A program made the position numbers and the translations under genes. Shown here piece by piece: positions 23,225 to 35,055 of a stretch of DNA of 64,000 nt (its first letter is position 1; the number at the start of each line of letters is the position of its first letter). The DNA is taken from the NCBI RefSeq assembly GCF_021730395.1, contig NC_069363.1, forward strand, positions 50,401,001 to 50,465,000, written 5' to 3'. The notes beneath the pieces are model-generated. The model had not been told where the DNA came from, searched no databases, and saw nothing but the letters and a program-made list of their open reading frames with translations. Origin of the DNA: Mercenaria mercenaria. Taxonomy: Eukaryota > Mollusca > Bivalvia > Venerida > Veneridae.

Positions 23225-24564
23225 GTGAAATCTACCGTTATCTTTTACTTTTATATTCTATGGAATTTCGTAACGTAAAAGAATGGCTATAACTAATAAA
23301 GCGATTGTTAAAACGCTGATGTATTCATTTTACCAAAAAGTACAGCAATAGCATCCTGTACCTATAGCTGTGGTTGTAGTAATTCGCCGGATATGCCTCC
23401 GTGGCCCAATCGAATGCAGTCATCAGTATATAGTGCAATTTTCAGGCCTAGTAAAAGTCATTTTTATGCAAGATATAGCTTTATTGGAGTTTGATTGGTA
23501 AAAGATATCTGAGGGTAATTTAAAGCTACTTTATACGTCGAAACTGCCGGCTGGGTAAAATGAAATGGAAAGTATGTACCCGTAGCGTTTCCCAGACATG
23601 TGACCAATGGTTCCATTCCCCATATTGTTTGCCCATATAGACAAGCTTTCAAGACAAGTGTAATGTTGTAAAAAAAAAAAGAAACGCAAGAAATGCTGAT
23701 AAAATGTTATATATATTAGCTGTACTAACCTTTTCCATTTGATGTTTTGTATGTATTGAATGCTCCGAGAATCTACATTTGGCATGATACTTGAATTTCT
23801 GTGACAATCTCCCTTAAACTTTTTGTCTGTAAAGTCAAAATTTAATGCTTCTGTAGAATTCTATGTTATTTCTTCTCAAAAGAAGGAATGATAATATGTA
23901 TTTCTATTATGTATTCACGTTATTTAACAGGTTTAGTTAATATTTGAATATTTTGCCTAGTTTTGGTAAATAATATTTTACAGAAGACAGAAACCAGTTG
24001 CATTTTTCCATTAGATTCTAGTTCAGTCACCAGCCAACAGAAATTCATTTCAGTCTGAAACCATTTCAGTGCGTCGTTAGTATTTTGCTCTTGATGCCAA
24101 ATAAACAAAGAGGTTGACAAGGTGGTCTGTAAAAGGACGAAGTACACAGCGACATGAGAATGTACATTCGAAATTATCCATTCTGTGTGGTTCAAAAAAG
24201 ACAAATTTGCAAATTATAATGTTCAGTTGATTTGATAAGGGGCTTTGGCTTTTGACTTGGTACAAAACAAATCGTTAGTCAAAAAGATCAATGGAAAGTT
24301 AATGGCGGATACTTATAAAATGAGTCAGAAATGATAGTGAAATTTAAGGGTTTTTTTTATGAAAAAGAAAAACCGGAATGAAAACAACAAATCGAGGACC
24401 AAAAAGGTAACCCATTTTAGTGGTTTAACAACTCTTAGCATGTCAAGAGTGCATAATCTACTACGAAGAGCTCATATCAATGCGCATAAGATAAAGCTAT
24501 ACCCCCAAGAGTTGCAACCTGCAAAAGGCAAACAGTTTTACATGCTTCAATCTTAGCGGCTAAC
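23225..24564 (+). other. Upstream flank of gene copy B
   Basis: The DNA from about 23440 is the paralogue of 445-1592; TTACCCAGACATGTG-type landmarks and the block before the ATG are conserved. Segment 23225-23310 also matches 35615-35700 in spacer B, showing the spacer unit repeats. No coding exon is evident before 24565. Confidence 0.55.
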
Positions 24565-24601
24565 ATGAGTGCTTATAGGAATTATGCAAATGATAATAGA
24601 G
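24565..24601 (+). CDS. Copy B, coding exon 1
   Basis: The exon encodes MSAYRNYANDNR plus one base, with donor G|GTAAGAAT, exactly parallel to copies A and D. It joins in phase 1 to the acceptor before 27906. Confidence 0.72.
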
Positions 24602-25057
24602 GTAAGAATATACATTTTTCTCTCTCATGATTTTGGATTTACTTCTACTCAGCAGAGGAAATATCAGTTTAGGGAAAATTGTATTTTCTTATAAACATTT
24701 TCATTGCTGTCTCCGAGTCACACAGAAATAGGTCATATGGTGATTGTCTAGTGTTATAATGGTACAGGAAGACACAAGATGTCCGTCGAGCTTTATTCCA
24801 GTCACAGGCAGTTGAACATCTTTCGCACATGAAATTAAATTCCTCTTATTATAATAAATGCTTACTCAGGCTTAATCAACTTTAGGTGGATGCATCGCTT
24901 AGAACTTGTTCCACAAATGATAGTTTACCAACAGGTTTTGCTTCAGGAGATTTTGTTTACGTCCAATGATGCCAATAAAATTAAACAATTCTGAACATTA
25001 TTCTAAATGTATCTTTCTTGAAAACTCTGAACTAGTACTTTTGCTGTTTGAAACAAG
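24602..25057. other. Intron 1 of copy B, proximal part
   Basis: The sequence aligns with 1630-2045 and then jumps to the equivalent of 3480, so about 1.4 kb present in copies A and D is deleted here. Confidence 0.6.
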
Positions 25058-26571
25058 CAAATTGGATGAATTGGTATCCCCCGCCGAAAGGGTTTGTGGT
25101 GAGGAATGGCAAAAAAATATATCCAGCGAAAAGTTAAGGATGTTAATAAGAAGCAAATAATTTCATTAGTCAAAATCAATTTAACAGAAAACAAATGTTT
25201 AATTAAAGAGTACATAATAAATGTATGATACTTTGAACCTAACTAAAGAATTTATTTTGAATGGGATATGCTTACTGTAATAAGCTTAGCTTTTAAAATT
25301 AAATGAAGTTAATTAAAATGTGAGCTTGAAGTTTAACTGGAACGAAATATTGTCTTTGAGTGGTTTGGCACCAGATGTTGCTGTTTAACATGTACATTTG
25401 AACTTAAAAGAACAGATGTCCTTTAAGAGAACACAATCAAGCAAGATATCCTGAACATGGCTGAGTGAGGAAACAAAATTTTACATGTTGATTATAATTT
25501 TTTTTTTTTTTGGGGGGTGGGGGGGGGGGGGGAGTGGGAGGGGTGTGACCAAGGCAAGTGGGTGACCAGGTGTGGGTGCACACTTCAATGTTACTAAACA
25601 TTAATGGAAGAATAAGAAATTAATGAAATGTCGCAATGGTAATAGTATGTACAAATAGTGATTTTAGACATTAAGGGCAATACCAATGAGTAAATTAGTA
25701 ATCGTACGAAATATGTGGATTTAGCAAACAATTAATTCGAAGTTGAAGACTCTAAAATTGTGTGTCAAATAATAAGGCTAATCTAATATTTCATAGTTCA
25801 AGGTCAAATATATCAAAAGTTATGATGCAGAAATTGCCATATCTATAGTACCCTATATAGTTAACACTAGAAACTTCTAAGGGCCATAACTCTGATGTTA
25901 CATGGGCAATCTGACTGAAACTTGAGGGGCCCAATAACCTTATAGTGGTGAACATGTATATGAAGTTTGTTTGAAAAAAATCTAAAATAAGGAATGATTT
26001 TTTTTCTGGGGTGTGGGGGGGGGGGGGGGGTTGGGGGGGGGGGGGGGTGTGATCAAGGTAAGGGGGTGACCAGGTGTGGGTACACAACTTCACATGTTTA
26101 CAATAAATGTTCATGGAAAAGAATGGAAGAATTTTAATGAAATTCTACCAAATGGTAAGTTTGTTATGTTCAAATATGTAGATTTTTATACAATTAAAGG
26201 GCAATAACTCTTAATTTACAAAATAAATCCGAACGAAATTGTGTGTACACAACCACATTATGGTGATCTAAATTCTGTTTAAGTTTCATAGTTCTAGGTC
26301 AAATTTATCAAAAGTTATGATGCAGATATTGCCATAGTTATAGTACCCTATATAGTTAACATTAGAAACTTTTAAGGGCCATAACTCTGGTGTTACTAGG
26401 GCAATCTGACTGAAACTTGACGGGCCACATAAGCTCATAGAGGTAAACATGTATATGAAGTTTTATGTAAATATTCCCAACCATTTTCTAGATATGGCTC
26501 CAGACGGACGGAAGGACGGACGGACAACGCCAAAACTATATCCCTCCGACTTTCGTCGGGGGATGATAACA
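25058..26571. mobile_element. Non-autonomous TIR element with poly-G tracts (intron 1, copy B)
   Basis: Imperfect terminal inverted repeats are visible: TATCCCCCGCCGAAAG at the left and, on the other strand, TATCCCCCGACGAAAG at the right. The interior has two diverged copies of a ~500-bp unit, each starting with a T-run, long G-run, GTGACCAGGTGTGGGT and later GGGCCATAACTCTGRTGTTA. A GACGGACGGAAGGACGGACG run sits near the right end. The paralogous position in copy A (about 3510) is uninterrupted. No transposase frame is seen. Confidence 0.65.
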
Positions 26572-27905
26572 TTCATGTTCCAAAAATTTGTCAAAGAGCG
26601 AGGATAATCTACATCGCGTTCAAATTCTAATTTTGAAAATAGACACTGACAGTGTTAATCACGGAATATTTAATTTAGAGTAAGCTAAATTGCATGTCTG
26701 GATGAGTTCTTATCGAATATGTTCATATCTGGGATACTATCTTAATAACCCTAAACCATGCTGAGTATTCTGTGTTAACAAGGAATGCTCGTTGCGCAGT
26801 AGAAAAAAATTATTATAAACTACATATTTGTGAAGATAGCGACGCCTTCTTTTCAAATCTTACCAAAACATGTCATAGTGTACCTCGTTTTTTTTTTCAA
26901 CCAATCCATTGTAATACAAAATAAATGTTTTGAAACGAATGTTTGAATGAACGAAACCCATCTTCAGGATCGGTTTTTTTTCAGATATGAATATATTTTT
27001 GTACCTAAATCCATAACGCTTTCTAAGCGGATGATTTTTTTTAAAAATAGTCTGTTTATGTGTTCAACATTTACCCGCCAAAAATATGACATATTTAAAA
27101 TTTCTAAAGTTCAACATTAAAATGTAACCATTTAGAAATGTTGACAAGGCAAAAAGAAATTCAAAAATTGCACATCTTCACAGAAATACAAGGACAAGTT
27201 CAATATCAGTTTCATGAGGGAAACTTCCTACTTTTAAATGTTTAATACGTTGTTTCTGAAATCATTCAATCCCCACCTTTAATTCATGTGGGGAAGTTGG
27301 CAATTACGTGCGGAGAAAAGGCTAGTACTTGTACAGAATCCTGGAATAATGCTGTTGAAAAACGGCATTAACCGAAAAAGTATACATTCCCGGGTGAGAC
27401 AACAGTAAAATTGAGCATTCTCTTTTGAGATATATCATGATTTCGATTCAAATTTGAAATCAGTTTTAATTATTTCATGCTCAATTAACCAAGCTGCAAT
27501 GTTGGAATGTTATGTAGGGAAAGGCATGTAGGGTATAATATAATGCATAAAGCATTGTACGTTAACCGGCTGGGTTTACATTTACATGAACGCCAGAAAA
27601 AACAAAACACGTTTAATCCTATACTGAATGGGCAAAGTAGCGGGGCATACAATGACCTTACCTCCTTTATTACAGTTTATAGTAAGACATGTTTTCAGCA
27701 TGTTTTAGGTCAACGTGATGAAATAATATTGCCTAAGATGAAGACTCCATAGGCCGCTGAATACAAATGGGGATACAGTTTTCGAATGAGCTGAAAAATA
27801 AAACAGTATACACTTCGAAAGATTAATAATGTTATCTCCAAGCAAGCATATTCCATATCTTAATAAAATTTTATGGAAATCTCCAATGTTATTTCTGTTT
27901 TCTAG
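26572..27905. other. Intron 1 of copy B, distal part
   Basis: The sequence aligns with 3510-4480 and then 7865-9237 of copy A, without the insertions found there. No exon is seen. Confidence 0.6.
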
Positions 27906-28202
27906 GTTTTCACGGCGAGCCCCCAGATCAGTTCATTCCATCAAGACCAAGAGAACGAAACTCTTCTCAAGACGGCTTTCATGGCATTGGTTGGCATTCA
28001 GTCAGCCATGACTCTAGACAAATGCAAACTATGGGACAACCATCACCAATGTACAATGAAAATATCCAGTTTGTAATGGCACCAGGCTATTATGTACCTC
28101 CTGTAACAACGCATGTCCCGTACGAACATCCGGGAAATAGAATGCAAGTTCCAGCAGACCAATATTTAGTGAGAGATTCCACAACATCGATGCCGACTGA
28201 AG
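27906..28202 (+). CDS. Copy B, coding exon 2
   Basis: A 297-nt exon (99 codons) after TTTCTAG, with donor G|GTAGATTC. It encodes GFHGEPPDQFIPSRPRERNS, MQTMGQPSPMYNEN, APGYYVPPV, VPYEHPGNRMQVPADQYL and ends SMPTE. It is four codons longer than copy A's exon 2 and shares phase 1/1. The end reads TE-E-N across the junction, where A and C have TDH-E-N. Confidence 0.82.
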
Positions 28203-28426
28203 GTAGATTCATTTCAGTCGTCAGATATATTATAGTCTTTTCAAAAATAGGTTTAAGATTGAATGTTAAATACAAACGATACAGACTTACTGAAAACAGC
28301 AAATAAGTGGGTAATTTATTGAGCAATTTAAGTGTCCAAATGTGCTAAACAAACTCCTAATTAAGTTGCTTTAAGGTAATCGAGGAGATATCAACTCAAA
28401 ATATAATCTTCCAAACACTGATCGAA

Positions 28427-28885
28427 GGCCTTGTATCGCGCACCTGACCTAGTTCTTATCCCACAAATAACCTTATATTTAATGTGGCCTAGATTTCGTA
28501 GAGACAAACATTTTGACCATGTTTCATCATTATCCAAGTTTTTCTCCTTTCTTTTGGCTTCTATAGTGGTAACAAGGCTTTGCTCCATGATTTGACCAAG
28601 TAACCTAGTTAAAGATCTCAGGTAACCCAGTTTCAAAAATGACCTAAAATTAATAAAGACAAACATTCTTACAAAGATTTATGAAGTTGAGATAGAAAAT
28701 GTGGCCTCTAGAGTGTTAACAAGGTTTTCCTATTAAATGACCTAGGGACCTAGTTTTTAACCACAAATGACCTTGTAACGAACTTGACCAAGTTTCATTT
28801 AGATTTGGCCAAAATTGAGACCTGGAGTGTTAACAGTCAAAATGTTGACGACGCACGACGGACGACGACGGAAGTATATGTCTGT
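28427..28885 (-). repeat. Truncated hairpin-ended repeat in intron 2 (copy B)
   Basis: The orthologue of 9736-10233 and 48987-49480. Its terminal hairpin (CAAGAGGGCCCTGAAAG) has been partly deleted compared with A and C, but TATCGCGCACCTGACCTAG and the GACGACGCACGACGGACGAC end remain. Confidence 0.65.
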
Positions 28886-29691
28886 TTTATCATATATATA
28901 TATCAGTATATTATATCTAATTTTTTATGTATTTAATAATATGTAAGTCTTGACACTGTTCATCATCTAAAATTTTTGAGATGGCTAATGGCATGAAGGA
29001 AAACAAGGAATTGCTAATTAAAAACTGAAACTGTTTTATCATCAATAATTCTTCCACTAAAAATCTACACGCACATTTACAAGGTATACTTTGTTGTCTG
29101 TTTCAAAGCTCGGATGATAGACGAAAGACATAATGCGATCACAATAGTACATCTTGAGCATCCTGAACTCTGTTGAGTATGGCGGCTGATCTGTGCCATT
29201 TCGCCTTTTCACCCCGCGACGCCGCCAAGTGAAAACACGAGAATTTTGAAGTATAAATTGCGGAACCAAAACTCGCCAAACAGTGTGTAGCACACCAGCT
29301 GATTAGTGGGTTTCAGACACACTTCCCCGTTGTTAAGCGAGGTTTCGCTCAGCCCACCAACAATTTAACTTCTTAAATTCCGTGTTTTTGCTTCGCGGGA
29401 CCACGAGTCAAAAGACGAAATGGCACAAAAAGATATCCACCATATTTGAGCTTTAACCCTTCAATGGCCATTGCACTACGACTGAATCAAGAATTTGTAT
29501 AGATGCCTCAAGAGCAGCTGATGAAATTAAGTACTATTTAAGACCATCATTGTGTTGCTAATTGGAAAGAAAATACAACTAAAGTAGAACATTTGAAAGA
29601 GATCAAGAAGTCAAGGAAACATCATCTTCATTCATAGAAATCATAACCAGTATGTATAGACTTGTCATACTCTGTTTTGACTTTTTTTCAG

Positions 29692-30560
29692 AAAATGACA
29701 GACCACGGGTGCAGCCTTCAATAGAAGGAATTATTTTCAAACGCATCATCTCTTCATTATTTATCATACTTGATATTTGCCTTAACTGGATGCAGTTTGG
29801 CTCATGGGTCGGTCATTTCGAATTACCGGGCTGGTTAAGTTTTCTAGAAATAGCAAATAGTCTGAAGGTAAAATCCCCATTAAAGTCCCAATGCGACGAG
29901 GGATCCTTCGACCTTACAACGACCTTCGGCGTCTTTATTGGCATTGGAACCGCATACGGCTTCGTTCGGATAGTTAATACGATTGGAGAGACAATTGTTG
30001 AATACCAAAAACAATATCCTAGTGAAACTGAACCGCGGTGCAGAGGTTTCCAGATTCTCCATGGATGGATGGAGACAACACTCGCCATTCTCTGCGATGA
30101 CTTGCCACAGGCTATTCTGTTGGTCATCTTTAGTTTGCAGTGTCAGGTCGATCTTATTTCCATGGCAAAAGTCTTGGTTTGGATGTTTATCAAAGCACTG
30201 AAGAATAATATTCGTAACAGTACATGCAAGCAAATCTATAAGCCATGCTGCGGCGATTTTGATTGCGAGAATTGTTGTGTCGCCCGCTACGACTGCATCT
30301 GTTGTTGCCAAGTACTCTATCACAGACCGTGTGGTTGCTGCTGCAACAAGAAATATATTGAATGCGTATCGTACGATTTCTGTCTCGATTGCACGTGCAA
30401 AAGAGAAGGAAGGTGTTGTGGTGAAATCGACCGTGACCCGGAATGGATTTTGGGCCTTTTTGACAAGTTAGAATTATTATATAGCCTATGTGTGGGTGCA
30501 ATTATTGCTCTTTCAATAGTAAAGCATGTGGGCGTACTCGGGCAAAATCTAAATTTTTAA
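29692..30560 (+). CDS. Copy B, coding exon 3 of multi-pass membrane protein with Cys-rich domain
   Basis: This encodes residues 112-400 after the CAG acceptor. Helices match copy A: RIISSLFIILDICLNW, LTTTFGVFIGIGTAYGF, the CDDLPQAILLVIF helix and a final helix LLYSLCVGAIIALSIV. The Cys-rich segment (CKQIYKPCCGDFDCENCC onward) is six residues shorter than in A. The first ~400 nt differ from copy A at only about five positions, but the remainder (from about 30085) diverges strongly, including the last helix. The frame is intact to TAA. Function unknown; probably an integral membrane protein like copy A. Confidence 0.85.
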
Positions 30561-31914
30561 AAATTACAGACAAACCTTCAATAACTTCCTAACCAGGAAT
30601 AGGAAAAAAAACTTCAAATGCTCGGACATGAATATTTGTTGTGGAAACTGTTTACTTTTACTTGCTCGAAATCAAAACCCTCACAATGATTACAGTAAAA
30701 AGAGTTGCTACTTTAAATTTCAACAAACTTAGAAAGTCGCGTCTGTATGTATGTAGTCATGAGGTTACGTTGTGTTCTTAAATATATTATAGAGAAAATA
30801 AGGTAACCTGAATTTTATTATTTAAAAACCCTGACTACTCGTATAAGGAAGAAACTTAGCGATTTAGTCCTTATTTAAAGTTCTTTATAATACAACTCCG
30901 CTGCAACAAGTGCCGGGGTATGATTGGAGGGAGTATGTGTGTTGTAAGGTGAATGCATGAGTAATGTTGAACTGTTCAATACATCTAGTAAACAGAGGCT
31001 ATTATTTCGCGTTGATAGCATACCATGCTTCTGAAAGATCTTTCTTTAGATATATATTTTTCTATCACGTAGGAAGCCGTTTGGTTAACAATAAAAAACA
31101 AAGACAAAAATCAAACAGGGAATGCCACGTACCAAAAACGCAGCCTCCCCAAAACGAAACCCACAGCACGCAGACGTGCACACCACAAACACACACAAAC
31201 ATACTCGCACACAAAGCCAACACGAGGACAAAACGTACAAACAAAGGAACACAGTGGGGCACCGCCTTGGAACGGTCAGTGGCAAAAACACCGCTGGGGA
31301 GCTTAAACCGGTTTATGGTGCGCACCTAACCTCACTCTTACAAAACTCGCACAGCATGACATTTGAATGTCCGGTGATGCGCTCTCTTTTTAATACATAC
31401 TAATATTAAGGCATATGCTAGATTTACGTAGAACCTCCCGTGATTTTCAGTTCTGAAAAAGGTGATATCTACAACTTTGGTTCTCTGTAGATTAACCGGT
31501 ATGTCACTAGTAGGTCGCTTCTGAATAAACCAAGAAAAGGCATTAACGTGGCAAAAACTAGAAAGTATTCTGCACGAACTCGTGTTTGTCTCCGGCTATG
31601 CATTTAAAAGGTTTTTAAGTCAAACGATTCGTGAACAAAGACAATGTAATAGGGGATCCCCGCTAATATTTCAGCAAACAGGACCAAATGAATTAACCAC
31701 TGTTCAAAACTCCTTTATTTCAAAAAGTCATGAAGACCGTAGATTTCTCATTCAACGTTGGTCTGTGTTAACGTTTATAGGCAATCAGGCAAGTGTGATA
31801 TTCTTCTGTTTTGTCAACCTGTAAAATAGATAAGTGTACGTGCTTAAAATTCGATTATGCAGATTAAATGTTTATTCAGGTGCAGCTTTTTATGCAAAGG
31901 AAGTAAGAACTGTC
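30561..31914. other. 3' flank of copy B / spacer
   Basis: This holds the presumed 3' UTR and spacer DNA paralogous to 12063-13800 but lacking the 12305-12900 segment. It contains one insertion (listed). No gene is seen. Confidence 0.5.
31094..31345 (+). repeat. Copy-B-specific insertion of ~250 bp
   Basis: The paralogous site near 13256 reads AACAATAAAACTCGCAC without interruption. The insert is rich in CACAAACACACACAAAC and CCAAAACGAAACCC, and ends with CCGGTTTATGGTGCGCACC and TAACCTCACTCTTAC. No class can be assigned. The open frames across it are compositional. Confidence 0.6.
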
Positions 31915-32024
31915 TTGTGACTGTTGTAAATTAGTTTGAAGGAAGTAAAAACGTGTATGAATAGTTTTGTGACTGTTGTAAATTAGTTTAAAAGATGTAA
32001 CAATTTGTAGAATCTTAGGAGGGT
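31915..32024. repeat. Minisatellite outlier units (after copy B)
   Basis: Two 52-bp units are paralogous to 13806-13920, directly followed by the TIR element. Confidence 0.7.
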
Positions 32025-32026
32025 CG

Positions 32027-33387
32027 GTGTAATGAAGTATTTCGACCCTCATAGAATAATGACCCCCCGGTCATTATTCTATAGAAAAAGTGACCCCCCG
32101 GTCATAGTATTATGACCTCCAGATCATAGTACTATGACTCCCCTACGTGAAGTAAACTGAACCTCACGAAGAATATTGACTCCCATAAAAAAACAACCCC
32201 CGGTCATTTGGTCAAATTTAGTGATAACTCATGTATCTAAGGCCTAATTGCTGCATTTTATGCCCCCAATCGGGGGAGGGGGGCATATAGATTTGCCCTT
32301 GTCCGTCCGTCCGTCTTTCCGTTTGACCATTAGCCCCAGATACCATCACTTGACACAGAAATCAGAGCATTCCGCAACGGGAAACGGGATTCTATTTCTA
32401 GACGCTGTATCTTGGTGTATACATTTTTTCAGGAAAATAACAATTCACAATACGTTCACAAAACACACCAGTGTCAATAATCCCTACAAACTTCGGTATG
32501 AAGTAATTCTTCAGAAGAAAACTGCACAAGAAACTGCTAGCATAGAACTTAGTATTAATAGAAGTTGCAATACTTAGCAGTGGCAGTAAAGTACGGTAGC
32601 GGCAACACTAGAAAGTAGTAGTAGTAGTAGTAGTAATAGTAGTGGCAGTGGTAGTGGCAGTAGCAGTAGCAGCAGCAGCAGCAACAGAGGAATAAGTGAC
32701 AGCAACAACAGCAGCAGGAGAAGAAGAGGTAGATGTACAAGACGTATTAGTGGAAGCAGGTATAGTAGTATCAGTAGTAACAGTTGTAGTAGTAGTAGTA
32801 GAAGTAGTAGAAGAAGAAGAAGTACATGTAGTAATAGCAATAGAAGTAGCGGCACCAGTAGTAGTAGTACAATCAAATGTTAACTATTGGCAATGGAGGG
32901 TATTAGAGTTGTAGATCTAGTAAAATTGTCCGTTAGGTTTGGTGGGGATCACTTTTAATAGATATTATCGTCGAAAGTCGTTTTAGGAGCCGGTGTTTTA
33001 CACGGAAAGAGTAACTTTTTTAAATAGAATAATGTCCGGGAATCGATATTGTATGAGAGTTTGAATGTAGTAATTTCGGCAGTGAGTATTTTACATGGAA
33101 GGAGTCACTTTTTCTATAGAATAATAACCGGGGTCGTTATTCTATGAGATTCGAAGGGAGTCATCTTTAGGGAGTCAGTATTTTACTTGGAGGGGTCATC
33201 AGTTTTTCTATAGAATAATGACCGTGAGGGCGGGGGGAGGGGGGTGGGGGTCTTTATTCTATAGAGTTTGCAAAGGGAGTCAGTTTTTTATAAGGGGAGT
33301 CAATATTTTACAGGAAAGGAGTCACATTTTCTATAGAATAATGACCGGGGGTCGTTATTCTATGGGGGTCGAAATACTTCATTACAC
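32027..33387. mobile_element. 1.36-kb TIR element with subterminal repeats
   Basis: Perfect terminal inverted repeats GTGTAATGAAGTATTTCGAC are flanked on both sides by CG. The paralogous locus after copy A (13927-13935, GAGGGCCGGCGC) is the empty site and implies a 2-bp CG duplication, unless CG belongs to the TIR. Both ends are filled with inverted copies of TTCTATAGAATAATGACC and CCCCGGTCAT. The interior holds a TTTATGCCCCCAATCGGGGG palindrome, a GTCCGTCCGTCCGTC run and a long trinucleotide microsatellite. No transposase is present, so it is non-autonomous. Confidence 0.85.
32597..32878. repeat. Compound trinucleotide microsatellite (AGT/AGC/AAG)n
   Basis: A stretch of imperfect GTA, GCA, ACA and AGA triplets lies inside the TIR element. 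It yields Leu-rich, Tyr-rich and Val-rich open frames on both strands that are not genes. Confidence 0.9.
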
Positions 33388-33936
33388 CGGCGCATTTTTA
33401 TACAATCTTGCCAGACATACTTATGCTTTTGACAACACAGAAACTGACGTTCTTCAGCTTTTCCCGGAAGTAAAGAAAATGAAAGTACACAGGCTAAACT
33501 TGAAAATGAAAGTCGCATCTGCATTTGTCTATAGTCAGTGTTCACGCACAGGGGTCACCCCGTCTAAATGTATGCACATGGACTTATTCCATGTTTTTTC
33601 TTTTTGCTAATGGGGAGTCAATTTTCAAAATACCTTGGCTCTAACACGACAAGTCTTTTCATCTACGAAAAAATATTTGCACAATCCTAAGAGCAAGGGT
33701 ATTTTGAGATTTTCGGAACTTAGTCAAATCGTTCAAAAGGTCCTTTTTGATGTTGTCTAAAAGTGACGGTATATGTCTTGGATGTCAAATATTTCCGTAC
33801 GTGAAAGCTTCAGAGCTAGACATTTCAGAAATACTTTCAAAATAAATTTCGTGTAATAAATGATGATTCTACGGAAGCGTGAAAGGGCAATCAGACGCTT
33901 ATCCGTTTTAATACGCTACGGCTATGGAAAGGATAA
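33388..33936. other. Near-identical spacer block B/A
   Basis: The partner of 13935-14486, resuming right after the TIR element. Only scattered differences are seen. Confidence 0.6.
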
Positions 33937-35055
33937 ACTGTTTTGTGACTGTTGTAATAAAATTTGAAGAAAGTAACAACCTGTATCACAACTGTTTTGT
34001 GACTGTTGTAATTTTAATTTTAAAGAATGAACAACTCATATAGACTGTTATGTGACTGTTGTGATTTAGTTTGAAGGAATTAACAACTTGTATAAACTGA
34101 TATGTGCCTGCTGTAATTTCGTTTGAAGGAATTAACAACTTGTATAAACTGATGTGTGACTGCTGTAATTTCGTTTTAAGGAATTAACAACTCATATAGA
34201 CTGTTATGTGACTGCTGTAATTTCGTTTGAAGGAATTAACAACTTGTATAAACTAATATGTGTCTGCTGTAATTTCGTTTGAAGGAATTAACAACTTGTA
34301 TAAACTAATATGTGTCTGCTGTAATTTCGTTTAAAGGAATTAACAATTTGTATAAACTGTTCCGTGACTGTTGTAATTTCGTTTGAAGGAAGTAACAACT
34401 TGTATAAATTGTTATATGACTGTTTTCATTTAGTTTGAAGGAAGTGAAAACTTGTATAAACTGTTATGTGACTGTTTTGCAGTGAAAACTTGTATAAACT
34501 GTTATGTGACTGTTTTCATTTAGTTTGAAGGAAGTGAAAACTTGTATATAATGTTTTGTGACTGTTGTAATTTAGTTTGAAGGAAGTGAAAACTTGTATA
34601 AACTGTTATGTGACTGTTTTCATTTAGTTTGAAGGAAGTAAAAACTTGACTGTATAAACTGTTTTGTGACTGTTTTCGTTTAGTTTGAAGGAAGTGAAAA
34701 CTTGTATATAATGTTTTGTGACTGTTGTAATTTAGTTTGAAGGAAGTGAAAACTTGCATAAACTGTTTTGTGCCTGTTTTCATTTAGTTTGAAGGAAGTA
34801 AAAGCTTGACTGTATAAACTGTTTTGTGACTGTTTTCGTTTAGTTTGAAGGAAGTGAAAACTTGTATATAATGTTTTGTGACTGTTGTAATTTAGTTTGA
34901 AGGAAGTGAAAACTTGCATAAACTGTTTTGTGACTGTTTTCGTTTAGTTTGAAGGAAGTGAAAACTTGTATAAACTGTTCTGTGACTTTTGAAATTTGGT
35001 TTGGAGGAAGTGAAAACTTGTATTAACTGTTTTTTGACTTTTGAAATTTAGATTG
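33937..35055. repeat. Minisatellite array, ~52-bp unit (after copy B)
   Basis: About 21 units are organised like the copy A array, with GGAATTAACAACT units first and GGAAGTGAAAACT units later. It has a repeated multi-unit block (CTTGACTGTATAAACTG recurs at 34647 and 34807), indicating internal expansion of a three-unit (~165-bp) block. The array ends at the same flanking base as in copy A. Confidence 0.9.

Noticed and set aside
29880-30323. Antisense open frame of 147 codons over copy B exon 3 (similar ones over A and C)
   Set aside because: It is the shadow of a well-supported + strand coding exon; its conservation follows from the duplicated exon.
31065-31403. Open frames on both strands in the copy B insertion
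   Set aside because: They are explained by CACAAA-type low-complexity composition inside an inserted repeat.
32555-32914. Leu-rich, Tyr/Cys-rich and Val/Glu-rich frames
   Set aside because: They are translations of the compound trinucleotide microsatellite.
34520-34919. - strand repetitive protein-like frames (SFKLNYNSHKT, FHFLQTK)
   Set aside because: They arise from the 52-bp minisatellite read in three frames (three units give 52 codons); there is no start or stop conservation between arrays.
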